A DNA stretch of 64,000 nt, taken from NCBI GenBank assembly GCA_030704615.1, contig CM060731.1:83062756-83126755 (forward strand), written 5' to 3'. The stretch is from Takakia lepidozioides (taxonomy: Eukaryota; Streptophyta; Takakiopsida; Takakiales; Takakiaceae). Under the pieces are notes generated by a model. It was not told where the DNA came from and made no database searches. It was given only the letters and a program-made list of their open reading frames with translations. Made by a program: the position numbers and the translations under genes. This document shows positions 19,282 to 30,725 of the stretch, one piece after another; the first letter of the stretch is position 1; each line of letters begins with the position of its first letter.

Positions 19282-22200
19282 ATGGGGTGTTGGCTGGTGC
19301 TTCGGCTCACTAATCAGAATGTTGTCAGCAAGCGTGCATCCTCGTCCAGACCTCTCCTTGATGATGCTTCTCGCAGCAGTGGGATGTGTAGCCTTCTACT
19401 TGATGATACTGCTGAGCAGGTCTCTATCTCTGTGTCCATCTCTAGGTGGTTAACAACCCATCATCTATTATGAAAGACTGGCAGAGGAGGAAACAAGAAA
19501 GAGAGAGATGCAGATCCACTGCGGATGCTTGGAGGAAGAGAGAGAGTACTGTGGGAAAGTGCTGTAGTCATGCAGTAAGATCTAGTAATTACTATAACCC
19601 TAAACCCTACATAAGCCCCACCCCTGGCTCTCTCACTACCTCTCTTGCTTTGTCCCTTTCGTCACTCCTTTCCGCTCAAACTGGGCGCGGGGTCAATGGC
19701 CACAAGGCTACGGCAAACAACGTCTTATGAGTACATTCTTTCGTCACTCCCTGAGAAGATGATCAGTCCGGCAGCAGTGAGAGAGATTCTACACTTCTCA
19801 TGATCACTCTGCTCCTGTCTCCCTCCCCCTTCACTTCTTAGTTTTAAGATGCACTGGTTGAGGAAATCACTAATAACTACAGCTTTCTGCTCCTTTGACA
19901 AACATGAAGTAACAAGTACATCTCCTGCTCTCTTCTCTCTCACCTTGTACCCAAATTGTTGTTTCCTCCCTGTCATTAGCTTCAGGATGCCTGCTAACTG
20001 TTGGAATATATGGTATATAAGACTGACGATGAGAGGCGTTTGATCGGGTTTCAGTTCAAGGAGAGCGTCAGGCAGTTTGCACTGGAGAATATTGCTCCTC
20101 ATGCAGCTAAGATTGATGCCTACAATTCTTTTCCAAAGGTTGAATTCTCTCCCTTCCTTTTCCACCATACAACCAAATGTATCAAATCATTGTTTATGAA
20201 CTTCCATTTCCTTCCTTTGCCGACCAAGGTGCAAAACTTACATGTAGATACAAGACAAAGATGAACTTCTGCAGCACACTCTCTTTGTGGAGAAGAGAGA
20301 CGTATTAGAGGGAGACACTACTCTCCTTAAAGGCTGCTCATCCCTAGCAGAGGCATTCAGTTTTGAAGAGCAGAAATGGCTTGCAGCTTTCTTTCACAAT
20401 GGGCTGTCTTTTTCCAGCAAATCAGGTCTGTTTCTTTATTTCTCTATGTGTGTGTGTTGTGCGTTCTTCTCCTCTCCCATGAACTCTTCCCATGGACATC
20501 GAGAAATCTTTTGTACTTCTTTCTTACCTGCCGGAGGCACTGTCTCCAGGTAATGTTTGGGGTTGTTTTGACGTGCTGTTTATTTTTTCCTTGAAGGCCT
20601 GCTTTTCCCTGGGTCATCTTCTGGGCCTCCTGTGGATGTAAACTAGTTATTCTTCTTCTCCACTCTCTGTTTGCTCAACAGTGTGGCTTGCAGTGGAACC
20701 ACAGCCACATGTGTCACATAATATGGCTATACCAAATATATATAGGCTGGATGGAACACTACAGTATCGTCGTAGTATCCTGTAGGACTCAGCGGTGCTC
20801 TGTCTGTGCCTATATGGAATTGATGTCACATCTCCTACATCCAAACCCACGAAAAAAATCGCTTTTGTAGAAGCTCAGCGAACAGTTTGCTACAACAAAA
20901 TTAGTTTTTACGGTGCATTAGATCAAGGTGGCAGAATTGTGTGTGAAACAGGATGTCAACTTGTGGAAGCTGATGGGTAACTTTCATCTGCATGGTATCA
21001 CTGTCCCAGGTAAGAAAGGGGCTCGCTTGGCAGTGCCTTAGCCATGTGAAGCAGTTATAAAGTATCTTCAGAAGAGTCAGCATGTAGGTCTGTTTTGAAG
21101 TTTCTCATGTGACTTGGTGCACCAGGGTTGTGTTTTCTTCCCGTCCTTGGACATGTCATTGCCAATGTCATCCCAGAATACTCGAGCTTTGCATAATGCA
21201 TTCTGAAGTTTGATCAGGTTTATAATATGTTGCTGTTGCAGAGGAGTTTGGGGGACTGGGGTTGGGCTACCTTTACCATTGCATAGCTATGGAGGAAATC
21301 AGTCGAGCTTCAGGATCTGTTGCACTCTCATACGGGGCCCACTCCAATCTTTGTATCAACCAAATGGTGGGTTCCAGTCCCTCACCTGGTTGTTGTTCCA
21401 AACTAAATGAAGTTGTGGCAGGCATGGCAACATGAGCTGATTTTAAAAGGTTGGCTGGTTGTTGCCAGGTGAGGCATGGAACCCAGTCTCAGAAGGAGAA
21501 GTATCTGCCAAAGGTCAGTGCCTTCATTACTCCTGGTTGATTAACTAATTTGCAGATGATATCTCCTGTGGCCATCTATTGTTTCATACTTTCTGTTGCC
21601 CTTCTTGCGCTGGGAAGTACAGGGAAATCAAAAAGTGAAGAGGATTCTTCTTTCACTGCCCTTTACACGATGAGATCCGTGGGAGATTCGACTGTCTATT
21701 CCGGGATACCCCATCTCTCACGGAGATCTTCCATTACAAGGATCAGAAATGCTTGCAGCTTACCTGCATGAAGTGCTGACTCTTAGACAATCCCTTGAGC
21801 TTTAGTTGCTTTTGGGCTGTGTCTTTCTTCCTTGTCCCATTAGCTTTTTGAGCTCCCCCCGGACGTTATGAAGTACCATCTCATTTCATTTCATTTCCCA
21901 TAAGCTCTTTGAGCTTTCTGTTGACGTTATAAAGTATCGTTTCGTTTCTTTTAAGTCTTATTGGATCAAGGGTGGGATGACACATATTACATTAAAGCTA
22001 ATCAGTGGAGAGCATGTTGGGGCGCTGGCCATGAGCGAACCTAACTGTGAGTGGTGCTCACCCCTGGAATTATCGATGCATAGAATTACTGATGAATTTC
22101 TAGCTGTTATTTACATCCTCTTTGAGGCTCTGGAGGAGGTCAATTGTGATCTAGGTACAAAGACTTTCCTGAAGTGGTTAGGATCTCTTCAACTGCGAGT

Positions 22201-25200
22201 TCAGTCTGGGAGAAATCATTGGACCATTTGATCATGTTTTGAACTTAATGATAAATTCTCGCCAGCTGTAAAGATCATATCTGCTGGTAATAGTCTTGAT
22301 TGTTCGATTGGGGGGGAACAGCGGGGTCAGATGTGGTGAGTATGAAATGTCAAGCAGAGAAGACAGAGGGTGGGTATGTCCTCAATGGCAACAAGATGTG
22401 GTGCACCAATGGTCCGGTGGCGAGCACTCTGGTATGCCTCAACACCTCCTCTCTCTCTCCTCATATGTCTACAGCTGCCCTTTTCTGGACAGTGTGACTG
22501 CCAATCTCAGGGATGTGTCACATCTGTACTCAGGGCTACAGCAGCAGTTCCGTTTCTAAGTTTTGTTTGACTTTAAATCTGTCCTACATGTGTCTTTGTC
22601 CAGTGATTTGATTGTCTTAGTCTGTGGGTCATTCCTGTGTCAATCTTCAATCTCTATTCTCACATGTTGATTCATAAACCAGGACACTCTTGCTTGCTTT
22701 GGGCTGGCAATTGAGGGTGTTGACGTGGGTGTTCCTGGTGCCAAACTGGCAGTTTGTGTACGCCAAAACGGATCTGAAAGCTGGAGCCCAAGGAATCACC
22801 GCCTTTATCATTGAGAAGGGCATGGAAGGGTATGTCTCGATAGATTGTACTCATAAGACGTTGTTTGCCGTAGCCTTGTGGCCATTGACCCCGCGCCCAG
22901 TTTGAGCGGGAACAAAAGGGACAGAACCTACCTCTGTCAGGGGCTGACTTACCTCCATATAAAGAATTAATCCGGATTTTCCAGATATCCTCTAGAAATC
23001 CCTTCACACAAGCATCAATCTGCTGTGTGTGATTTGCCCAAAAACTAGGCCTCAGGAGGGCCTGGACTTTTGGCTCAGCCTCGAGACTTTCAAAGTTGGT
23101 AAACAGGGGTACAGGCACAATTCCCTTAATAGATTTGAAGAGAGCGTCTCTTTGGTGAGAGAACCCCGGACAGTGTATCAGAAAATGAATACTGTCTTCA
23201 GATTGCCCACACAATGGGCAATTGCACTCTCCCTTTCCTCTCTGCTTCTGTTTGCTGTTCAAAGGTAGGCTTCCTGCCCTGAGTTTAAATTTCAGTCTAG
23301 TGCCGAGAGTGGGTAGACCCTTGAGGTCATCCAAGATGTCCTCCCCCATGTCACAGACTGGAAACAAGTTCAGGGAAGTTTTCTGCCTAACTTCATTTTC
23401 ATCAGACGATCTCATGGCAACAGACATGGCTGAGGACTCTACAGCCTCTAAGTCAGATTTATCCAGCAGGGTCAAGACTTGCAGATCCAGGTCCAGGTCC
23501 TTGAGGATCTCTTCTACTCTCTTCTGCCAGGACTTAGCCTGTTTGACAGGGCGGTCCTGTTTCCAAGATATAGAGTCGATTAACTTAGGATATCTGGTGT
23601 TGGGCATATGTTGCAGCTGACCCCACCATCTGACCTTGAATTCATCTCGTCGGGAGCTTAAGGACGGAATGCCAAACTCACCCCGAACAGCCACATTGGC
23701 TGTTTTGCTGACATACACTCCTTAAGCACCCCCACTTGAATGGATTCTAGAGACTTAGCCTGGTTGGAGTTATCAACCCATATAGCAGATCCGTACTCCA
23801 AGGCAGGTCTAATAACGCGACAAAGCATGGTTTTCTTAACCTCAGAGTTGACCCCTCTGCAGTGGAAAAATTTAGTGAGCCCCAGAGCTTTGCCCTTGCC
23901 AGTTTGAACAACTTTCCGGATATGTGCATCCCAATTACAATTGGAGGAGAACTCAACGCCCAGGTAAGTGTAGGAAGGGAGGACCGGGATCTCTTGGCTA
24001 TCCCACTGCCACTTAAGATCACTTCCTCCCTCTCCTCTGTCGTTGAATGCTACCACTGCACATTTGCTGACATTAGCCTCTAGCCCCCAAAGATCAAAGT
24101 ATCTCTTCGCGCAATCAATCAACTCCTGGAGATTGGTTGGAGTCTCCCCTATGCCTGCGAAGTCATCCGCAAACATAAGGGCTGGTATGGTGGTATCACC
24201 CACCCTTAACCCAAATCCCTCACTTTCCACATCCTCGAGGAGTTGATTGATGAAAACATTGAAGAGCAGAGGGGAGAGAGTACATCCTTGAGCTACACCT
24301 TGGTCTATGTCAAAGAAGTTGGACTTCTGTCCGTTAACAGTGACACAGCTTTTGGTGTGAGCAAGTTGTGGACAACTCTCCACATCTTTCCCTTGATCCC
24401 ACAAGACCAGAGGGGGAACCATAGGCCATCTTTCCACACTGTGTCATAAGCCTTTTTGACATCCAGGAAAAAGACATAAGTGGGTTTCCCTTCTTTTTTC
24501 CTTCCCTGGATAATCTGGCTTAGAGTGAAGATATGATCCACACAGCCCCTGTTTCGCCAAAAGCCAGCTTGGCCTTCGTGGAAACAACCTCTAGACTCCA
24601 GATCAACCTCGAGACGAGTACTTATAACTCTGCAGAATGTCTTGCCAACAGCATTGAGGAGCGTGATGCCACGGTAGTTCCCCATTTCTTCTCTGTCACC
24701 CTTCTTGTATAGATTGACAATGACCCCCTGTCGCCAGCGAAAGGGGATCATTTCAGTCTTCCAGATAAGGTTAAAGAGGAGAACTAGGGCCTCTATCATG
24801 GGATCGCCACCGTGCTTGATAAGCTCGTTGACAATACCATCAGGTCCACCAGCTTTATATCCATTTAAATGTTCAATTGCTTCCACAATCTCAGAAGAAC
24901 TAATGGGAGCATTATAAGCCATTGAAATATACTCCAGTTCATCAGGGCTGTTTTGAATCATAGGAACAGTTTTTCCAACTGTGTCCCTCCATTCAGCAGA
25001 AGACCCCTCACTGTTAGACCTAGAAGTTCTGCCAAGGATACTGTAGTGAGTTTCAAAGGTTTTGACAATGTCAACCGATGAAGTCACCACTGCACCTTTA
25101 GTAGTCTTCAGCGCTTGTACTTGCTGACCGTTTTTCGGTTTGTACAAACGTTGAAGGGCCAACCAGAATTTCTTGTCATTACCACCATGGTGGTTTGAGT

Positions 25201-28200
25201 TTATTTCACTGTATAACTTGTCCCAGTATAATTTCTTCTGAGACCTAACAAGCTGATTGATATCTTTACGGAGCTGGTAGTACCTCGCCCACAATTCTCT
25301 GTTGGTTTCCAAATTGCAGCACTCTTTATATGTCTCGATAGAGAAAGAAAGAAGGAAGGGGGAGGTTTTTATTGGCTTGTTTTTTGAAACCAGATTGACC
25401 CATTAGTGTTTTTACTTGGGCACTGACAAACATTCCATTAAACTTGTCTGCAAGGATTGAGAGGATGCGGTGTTTTTAGTTACCAATTATCTACGATATT
25501 TTCAATGTCGTAGTCCCTTTTGTCATCCATTTGTCGATGCTTTGAGAGGTTGTGGTGTTATGCTAGTGTATCAATCTTCTACTATGTCTTCATGTACTAG
25601 TTCTTTTCCTTCCATCTGTGCAGATATAGCACAGCCCAGAAGCTGGACAAGCTTGGCATGAGAGGCAGTGACACGTAAGTTTTTCCTCTACTTTGAACCT
25701 ATGATGGACCAGGGAATTTTGCTGCCATGTGGTTTGGGACAATGAGTTGTGGAATATTGTTGAGTGATTCTTTGGGTTGGCTTAATTTTCTCTATATTGG
25801 TCCAGCTTCTCTCTCCCTCTGCAAGTACAATGGGTTTATTTTAGAATGAAGTTGAACTAAAAAATGCTTCCTGTCCATTGCTTTTATTCAGATCTATTTC
25901 TGCACAATTGATACATCCCGTCTACTGAATACTGGCAGACAAAGTAATAATCCCGAGGCTCCTACTTCCACTTCCTCTCATAAATTAACACACAATGCTG
26001 CTCCCCTCTAGGGACAGGAGAGGATGAAAGCAAATTCATAGGAAAATGGCATGGGATCACGGTCGAAAATTGGCAATAGAGAGAAAAAGGCCAGTCATAA
26101 TTACCAGCATCTGAGACATGCTTGGAATAGTTGTACCAAAAGCAGAACAGAGATTCCGACCATCCTGATCAGTCCAGTAAATTAAGGATTCACATTTGAT
26201 CCAGCCAGATGCAATGGATGCCCCACCCCTCACAATTCACACTTCCTTTCCCCCGTCTTTTCCTCCTCATCGCCTTGGGGTTTGGGTGCCTCCTGCATGA
26301 AAGGATAGACCAGCAAATCCAGCCTCTGACATTGTACAGAATCTCTTTCCCTAGTTCAATACAGAATTTCTGACATGGGGACAGTAGCAAGACCAAGATC
26401 CACACCACGAACCGAGCACGTCTGTGCCATGTTTGCTACTCCAACACTCAAACATCAGCTCTTGTTCTCTTTTCTCAATCGCTTCAGCTATTGGAAGTGT
26501 GCGGAAAGAACCCACCAACTGAGACAGATATGTTAAAAGTGTCACTGGTCATTTTATTTTGAACCAAATTCCCTGCACTCCAAAATGATCCTGGCCTTTC
26601 TTTACTCATTTAGACACATTACTGCTTCAGCTCCAATAGCCCACTTAGTCTTCTTAGGTGATTTGAAATTTGGTCTGGCAGGTGTGAGCTGGTGTTTGAT
26701 AATTGCTTCGTCTCCAATGACCAGGTTCTTGGACTGGAGGGCAAAGGTTTGTAGCCTCTCCACTTTTCATGCTGCAAAGTACTGTACTGTTTGGGTGGTT
26801 TTGCCAACTGCTTAATTGTGCTTCAGCAGGAAGGTTAATTGGATACAACGGTCTTTGTATGTGGGGGCGGCAGGGGTGTATGTGATGATGTCAGGCTTAG
26901 ATCTGGAGAGGCTGGTATTGGCTGCTGGGCCCCTGGGCTTGATGCAAGCATGCCTTGATGTTGTGCTTCCTTATGTGCATGAGCGTGAACAATTTGGCCG
27001 CCCTATTGGTGAATTCCAGTTAATGCAGGTTCAATTTTTTCCTGTTGACTTTGTCATTTTTTGTCTGGATCCCGTTTCTTAAATTTTTACTCTCTCTGTG
27101 GGTAAATGAAGGGACTTGCTGATGAGGATGACTCAAAGATCCCCTGATGCACTTGCAGTAATTCAGATGACTCTTTTCTTGCCTTCTGACTTTCTTGTGC
27201 CTTCAGAATTTTCTCTCTCCTTTGTGTTCCCCTATCCTCTACCGTCTATCCTCTCTCTGTGACGGTGCAGATGTGCTTGGATGTTGCGATGTACAGGGAA
27301 AACTAGCTGATATGTACACAAGCATGCAAGCCTCCAGGTATGTAGATTTTGTAAATGTGGACAGGCAGGACACAGTAGAACTAGCATAAAAGAAGAAAGA
27401 AAGATTGTACTCATAAGACGTTGTTTGCCGTAGCCTTGTGGCCATTGACCCCGCGCCCAGTTTGAGCGGGAACAAAAGGGACAGAACCTACCTCTGTCAG
27501 GGGCTGACGTTGGTAGTAAGACTTACCTTCATATATAGAATTAATCCGGGTTTTCCAGATATCCTCTAGAAATCCCTTCACACAAGCATCAATCTGCTGT
27601 GTGTGATTTGCCCAAAAACTAGGCCTCAGGAGGGCCTGGACTTTTGGCTCAGCCTCGAGACTTTCAAAGTTGGTAAACAGGGGTACAGGCACAATTCCCT
27701 TGATAGATTTGAAGAGAGCGTCTCTTTGGTGAGAGAACCCCGGACAGTGTATCAGAAAATGAATACTGTCTTCAGATTGCCCACACAACGGGCAATTGCA
27801 CTCTCCCTTTCCTCTCTGCTTCTGTTTGCTGTTCAAAGGTAGGCTTCCTGCCCTGAGTTTAAATTTCAGTCTAGTGCCGAGAGTGGGTAGACCCTTGAGG
27901 TCATCCAAAATGTCCTCCCCCATGTCACTGACTGGAAACAAGTTCAGGGAAGTTTTCTGCCTAACTTCATTTTCATCAGACAATCTCATGGCAACAGACA
28001 TGGCTGAGGACACTACAGCCTCTAAGTCAGATTTATCCAGCAGGGTCAAGACTTGCGGATCCAGGTCCAGGTCCTTGAGAATCTCTTCTACTCTCTTCTG
28101 CCAGGACTTAGCCTATTTGACAGGGCGGTCCTGTTTCCAAGATATAGAGTCGATTAACTTAGGATATCTGGTGTTGGGCATATGTTGCAGCTGACCCCAC

Positions 28201-29943
28201 CATCTGACCTTGAATTCATCTCGTCGGGAGCTTAAGGACGGAATGCCAAACTCACCCCGAACAGCCACATTGGCTGTTTTGGAGCATGCTGACATACACT
28301 CCTTAAGCACCCCCACTTGAATGGATTCTAGAGACTTAGCCTGGTTGGAGTTATCAACCCATATAGCAGATCCGTACTCCAAGGCAGGTCTAATAACGCG
28401 ACAAAGCATGGTTTTCTTAACCTCAGAGTTGACCCCTCTGCAGTGGAAAAGAGAGAAGAAGAAAGAAGAAAGAAAGAAAGAGACTTTATATAGTCCGACG
28501 GAAGCAAAAGAGCTTATAGGACAAAGAATGCAGGAAAGAAAGTGGGGCCCTTAATAAGCAGCCCAAAAACAACGATTCATCGAGAAAGAGAAACGAAGTA
28601 ACAAAGAGAAAGGAAGGAAAATTATATTATCCAGAGAAACCTTAAGAGCTTATGGGACAAGAACAATAATGAACCAAGGAGACACTAGAGAGAGTTTTGG
28701 AACTAGTACTCCACTAATGGCGAGCGTCGGACTTCTGTTGGTGCTGGCTTTTTCAGATCTTCTGCCAACTATTCTTTAGTTTTCCTGAAAGTTTTTCCCT
28801 GATTTTACAGTTGAGAGAAAGAGAGAAAAATCTTAATTTTGTTAAATTGCGTTTTGCCACAGAAATGGAGTCTGGCATGAATTGATCCAATTCTATCATA
28901 AATTGCAAACCTAATGCAATTGGGATTCCACATGTGAGATGATTCTGGGGTTCAAAAACCTCTAGGGGGTTTTAAGGTTCATGCGGTGGGTGCTGTGTGC
29001 AGAGCCTTTGTGTACTCTGTTGCCCGCATGTGTGATGCTGGCCATGCTCCAAGGAAGGTACTGTCCTGAAACCCCCTTACTCCATCCCTCCTTGGCAGTG
29101 GCTTTGCCAGAATTCAGCCTCTTGTGTACCTAGACCAAGCTTGTCCTCAACCCTCACTGTATGATGGTTGACGAAACTCATACAAGAAATCTTGGGTTCA
29201 TCCTTCTTGATATTTTTGACATGTGTACTACTCTTTTGCTTAGTTTGTATGATGATTTATGGTCCACTTGCAATTGGATGGATTTTGAATAGGGCATTTA
29301 CTGATTCAGTGGTTGGTGCTTCTTTCAATCGTGTTTCTTTGGGTGGTTATTTAGGATTGTGCAGCAGTGATCCTCTTTGCTGCTGAGAATGCAACCCAAG
29401 TGGCCCTCCAGGTACCCCAACCAACCTCCCCCTAGTTGCTTATTGTGGTCCTCCTTCTCATGTTGGTGCCTCGTAAGATTGATCACCATTCATCTCCTAC
29501 ATGTCCCCCTTGGGCCTCCTAAATGTCTTCCTTCCTTTGTCTAAAAGCTGTTTAAGCTTCCCATGGATACTATTAAGTTTTTTTTGCCTTTTCTATCACT
29601 GTCGTGACTCCTTTGCACTCTGCACTTCGATGCATAATCTTCTTTTAAGCCGCGTTCCAATACAACCTTCCATACTTCTTTGTTAGACCAGATGTAGATC
29701 CCGATGGTTAGGAGAGCCTTTGTCATGGCAGAATTTGTCTTTGACTCTGGTCATTTTGCTGACATCAAAATATGGTGAAATTGTGCACTTGTGCAGGCAA
29801 TCCAGTGTCTGGGTGGGAATGGGTATGTGAATGAGTATTCAACGGGGCGGCTCCTACGCGATGCGAAGCTGTATGAGATTGGAGCTGGTACAAGTGAAAT
29901 ACGTCGCATGTTGATTGGGCGTGAGCTCTTTAAGGAAGGATAG
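19282..29943 (+). CDS. IVD: Isovaleryl-CoA dehydrogenase, mitochondrial, 15 exons
   Basis: FAD-dependent acyl-CoA dehydrogenase of leucine breakdown; it oxidises isovaleryl-CoA to 3-methylcrotonyl-CoA in the mitochondrial matrix and passes electrons to ETF. Exons, all GT-AG and phase-consistent: 19282-19419, 20022-20138, 20952-21009, 21242-21366, 21469-21513, 21998-22046, 22322-22431, 22753-22829, 25624-25674, 26682-26746, 26874-27028, 27297-27337, 29003-29057, 29355-29411, 29797-29943. They total 1290 nt (429 aa), close to the family's usual 410-425. Exon 1 gives a Ser/Arg-rich presequence. Visible motifs: [13 protein letters not shown] (about 169-181), WCTNGP (FAD contact), LDLERL with the presumed catalytic Glu near 290, CLGGNGY (about 385) and GAGTSEIRR near the end. 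No stop or frameshift is seen in the exons. The exon 1 start and the first acceptor are the least certain. Introns 8 and 12 carry LINE insertions. Confidence 0.93.
19596..19612 (+). promoter_or_regulatory. Telo-box-like sequence in IVD intron 1
   Basis: AACCCTAAACCCTA matches the plant telo box (AAACCCTAA) often found near the transcription starts of housekeeping genes. Here it falls inside the predicted first intron, so function is uncertain. It could also point to an alternative downstream transcription start. Confidence 0.3.
19651..19736 (+). mobile_element. LINE 3' tail fragment in IVD intron 1
   Basis: From the AAACTGGGCGCGGGGTCAAT region to CTTATGAGTACA it is nearly identical to the 3' ends (in reverse) of the LINEs at 22845 and 27405. 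It encodes the same C-terminal peptide [18 protein letters not shown]. It is in the sense orientation to IVD, the opposite of the other two copies, and is severely 5'-truncated (about 85 bp). Confidence 0.8.
21826..21950 (+). repeat. Two copies of a short SINE-like repeat in IVD intron 5
   Basis: Two blocks (about 21833-21880 and 21896-21945) share the pattern CCCATTAGCTTTTTGAGCT or CCCATAAGCTCTTTGAGCTT, then GACGTTATRAAGTA and a run of TTTC-type units. The same pattern recurs reversed at 28483-28530 and 28621-28665, and forward at about 29530-29580. This suggests a short dispersed retroelement tail. Confidence 0.6.
22831..22844 (+). repeat. Target-site duplication, left (LINE 1)
   Basis: TATGTCTCGATAGA here is repeated exactly at 25329-25342 on the far side of the LINE. 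With the preceding G it forms the IVD intron 8 donor GTATGT. Confidence 0.9.
22845..25328 (-). mobile_element. 5'-truncated LINE in IVD intron 8, antisense
   Basis: Non-LTR retrotransposon, 2484 bp, bounded by a perfect 14-bp target-site duplication. On the minus strand, RT coding runs from 25312 to 23650: [49 protein letters not shown] (motif A), [15 protein letters not shown] (motif B) and [12 protein letters not shown] (motif C, F-A-D-D). A CCHC zinc motif (CNCPLCG..H..C, about 23225-23165) lies in the C-terminal domain. The frame breaks near 24352 and near 23700; the second is a 7-nt deletion relative to the copy at 27405. No endonuclease domain is present (5' truncation). The 3' end is CTTATGAGTACAA without poly(A). 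Confidence 0.92.
25329..25342 (+). repeat. Target-site duplication, right (LINE 1)
   Basis: Exact copy of the 14 bp at 22831-22844. Preceded by A rather than G, it is less likely to act as a splice donor than the left copy. Confidence 0.9.
27389..27404 (+). repeat. Target-site duplication, left (LINE 2)
   Basis: AAAGAAGAAAGAAAGA, repeated exactly at 28462-28477. The sequence is purine-rich and low in complexity, so the match is weaker evidence than a complex duplication. Confidence 0.65.
27405..28461 (-). mobile_element. Second 5'-truncated LINE in IVD intron 12, antisense
   Basis: About 1057 bp, very similar to the C-terminal third of LINE 1 and sharing its 3' end. The minus-strand frame 28409-28113 ([19 protein letters not shown] onward) ends at a TAG where LINE 1 has CAG. 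The next frame, 28049-27411, carries the CCHC zinc motif and the intact C-terminus ...[10 protein letters not shown]. The RT catalytic region is absent. It inserted into a GAA-rich tract and is flanked by a 16-bp duplication. Confidence 0.9.
28462..28665 (-). repeat. GAAA tract and two SINE-like repeat units
   Basis: A (GAAA)n tract (28462-28480, including the right LINE target duplication) leads into ACTTTATATAGTCC..AAGAGCTTATAGGACAA. A second unit at 28621-28665 reads ATATTATCC..AAGAGCTTATGGGACAA. Reversed, they match the units in intron 5, including the TTTC-type tail. Confidence 0.6.
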
Positions 29944-30725
29944 CCTCTGCTGTTATCAATATATGAAGCGCTGATTTTGGATACCTTGGGGTCGGGTCTG
30001 TATTTTCTATGAGCCATGAGCACATTTAAGCACGAGCAGAAGCAAAAATAAACATGAGCAGAGCATATTTTGTCGAATATTCCCTAATTCCGCTGTCGCT
30101 GGAGCTGCATTTTGGCATTTTTTGCAGTTAAAATATCCAAGATGTCCCCGGATAACAGAATATTGGAGGTAGGTCCGGATGCGGAGATAGGTTCGGGGGT
30201 TCACCTAAATCTGGCAGTCGGTTCGGCACAGACTTCGGCTGCCCATGTTATGCCTGTAATCTGTTATGTAAAGTTTAATATGTATGTATTTAGTTTTATG
30301 AGCTTTTTAATTTTTCACAAGTTGCGGTTGAGATGGCGGCACAGGCTTTTCGGATGCTGTACTGTTATATACTATAAGTTTCCCATCCCACCATGAAATG
30401 CGACTACATGGCTTCAAACACACCACCTCGATGAATGTTATAAAATAAGAAAATGCCCAAAAATGTTATGGTCTTCCAATTTTTGAACGAGGAGCAAAGT
30501 CAAAGTAGAAGAACAGTCCGAAAGTCAAACACTGCTCATCCATAAGTTGGCAAAGACTTGTAGAACAGTAGAAGACCCTTTCTGACAAGTGGCAATAGAC
30601 GTATGGAATGGAATTTACTATTTCTGAAAACATGAACATTGGAACGAAAAGTCGATGTAGAGCATAAGGCGACATCGTAGGCAAATGCTCCTCACTTCCC
30701 TCGCAGAAGGACGCCTGTGATCATG
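29944..30725. other. No gene recognised between IVD and transposase copy 2
   Basis: Downstream flank of IVD. No convincing coding frame, no clear polyadenylation signal and no repeat longer than a few bases was seen. Confidence 0.5.
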
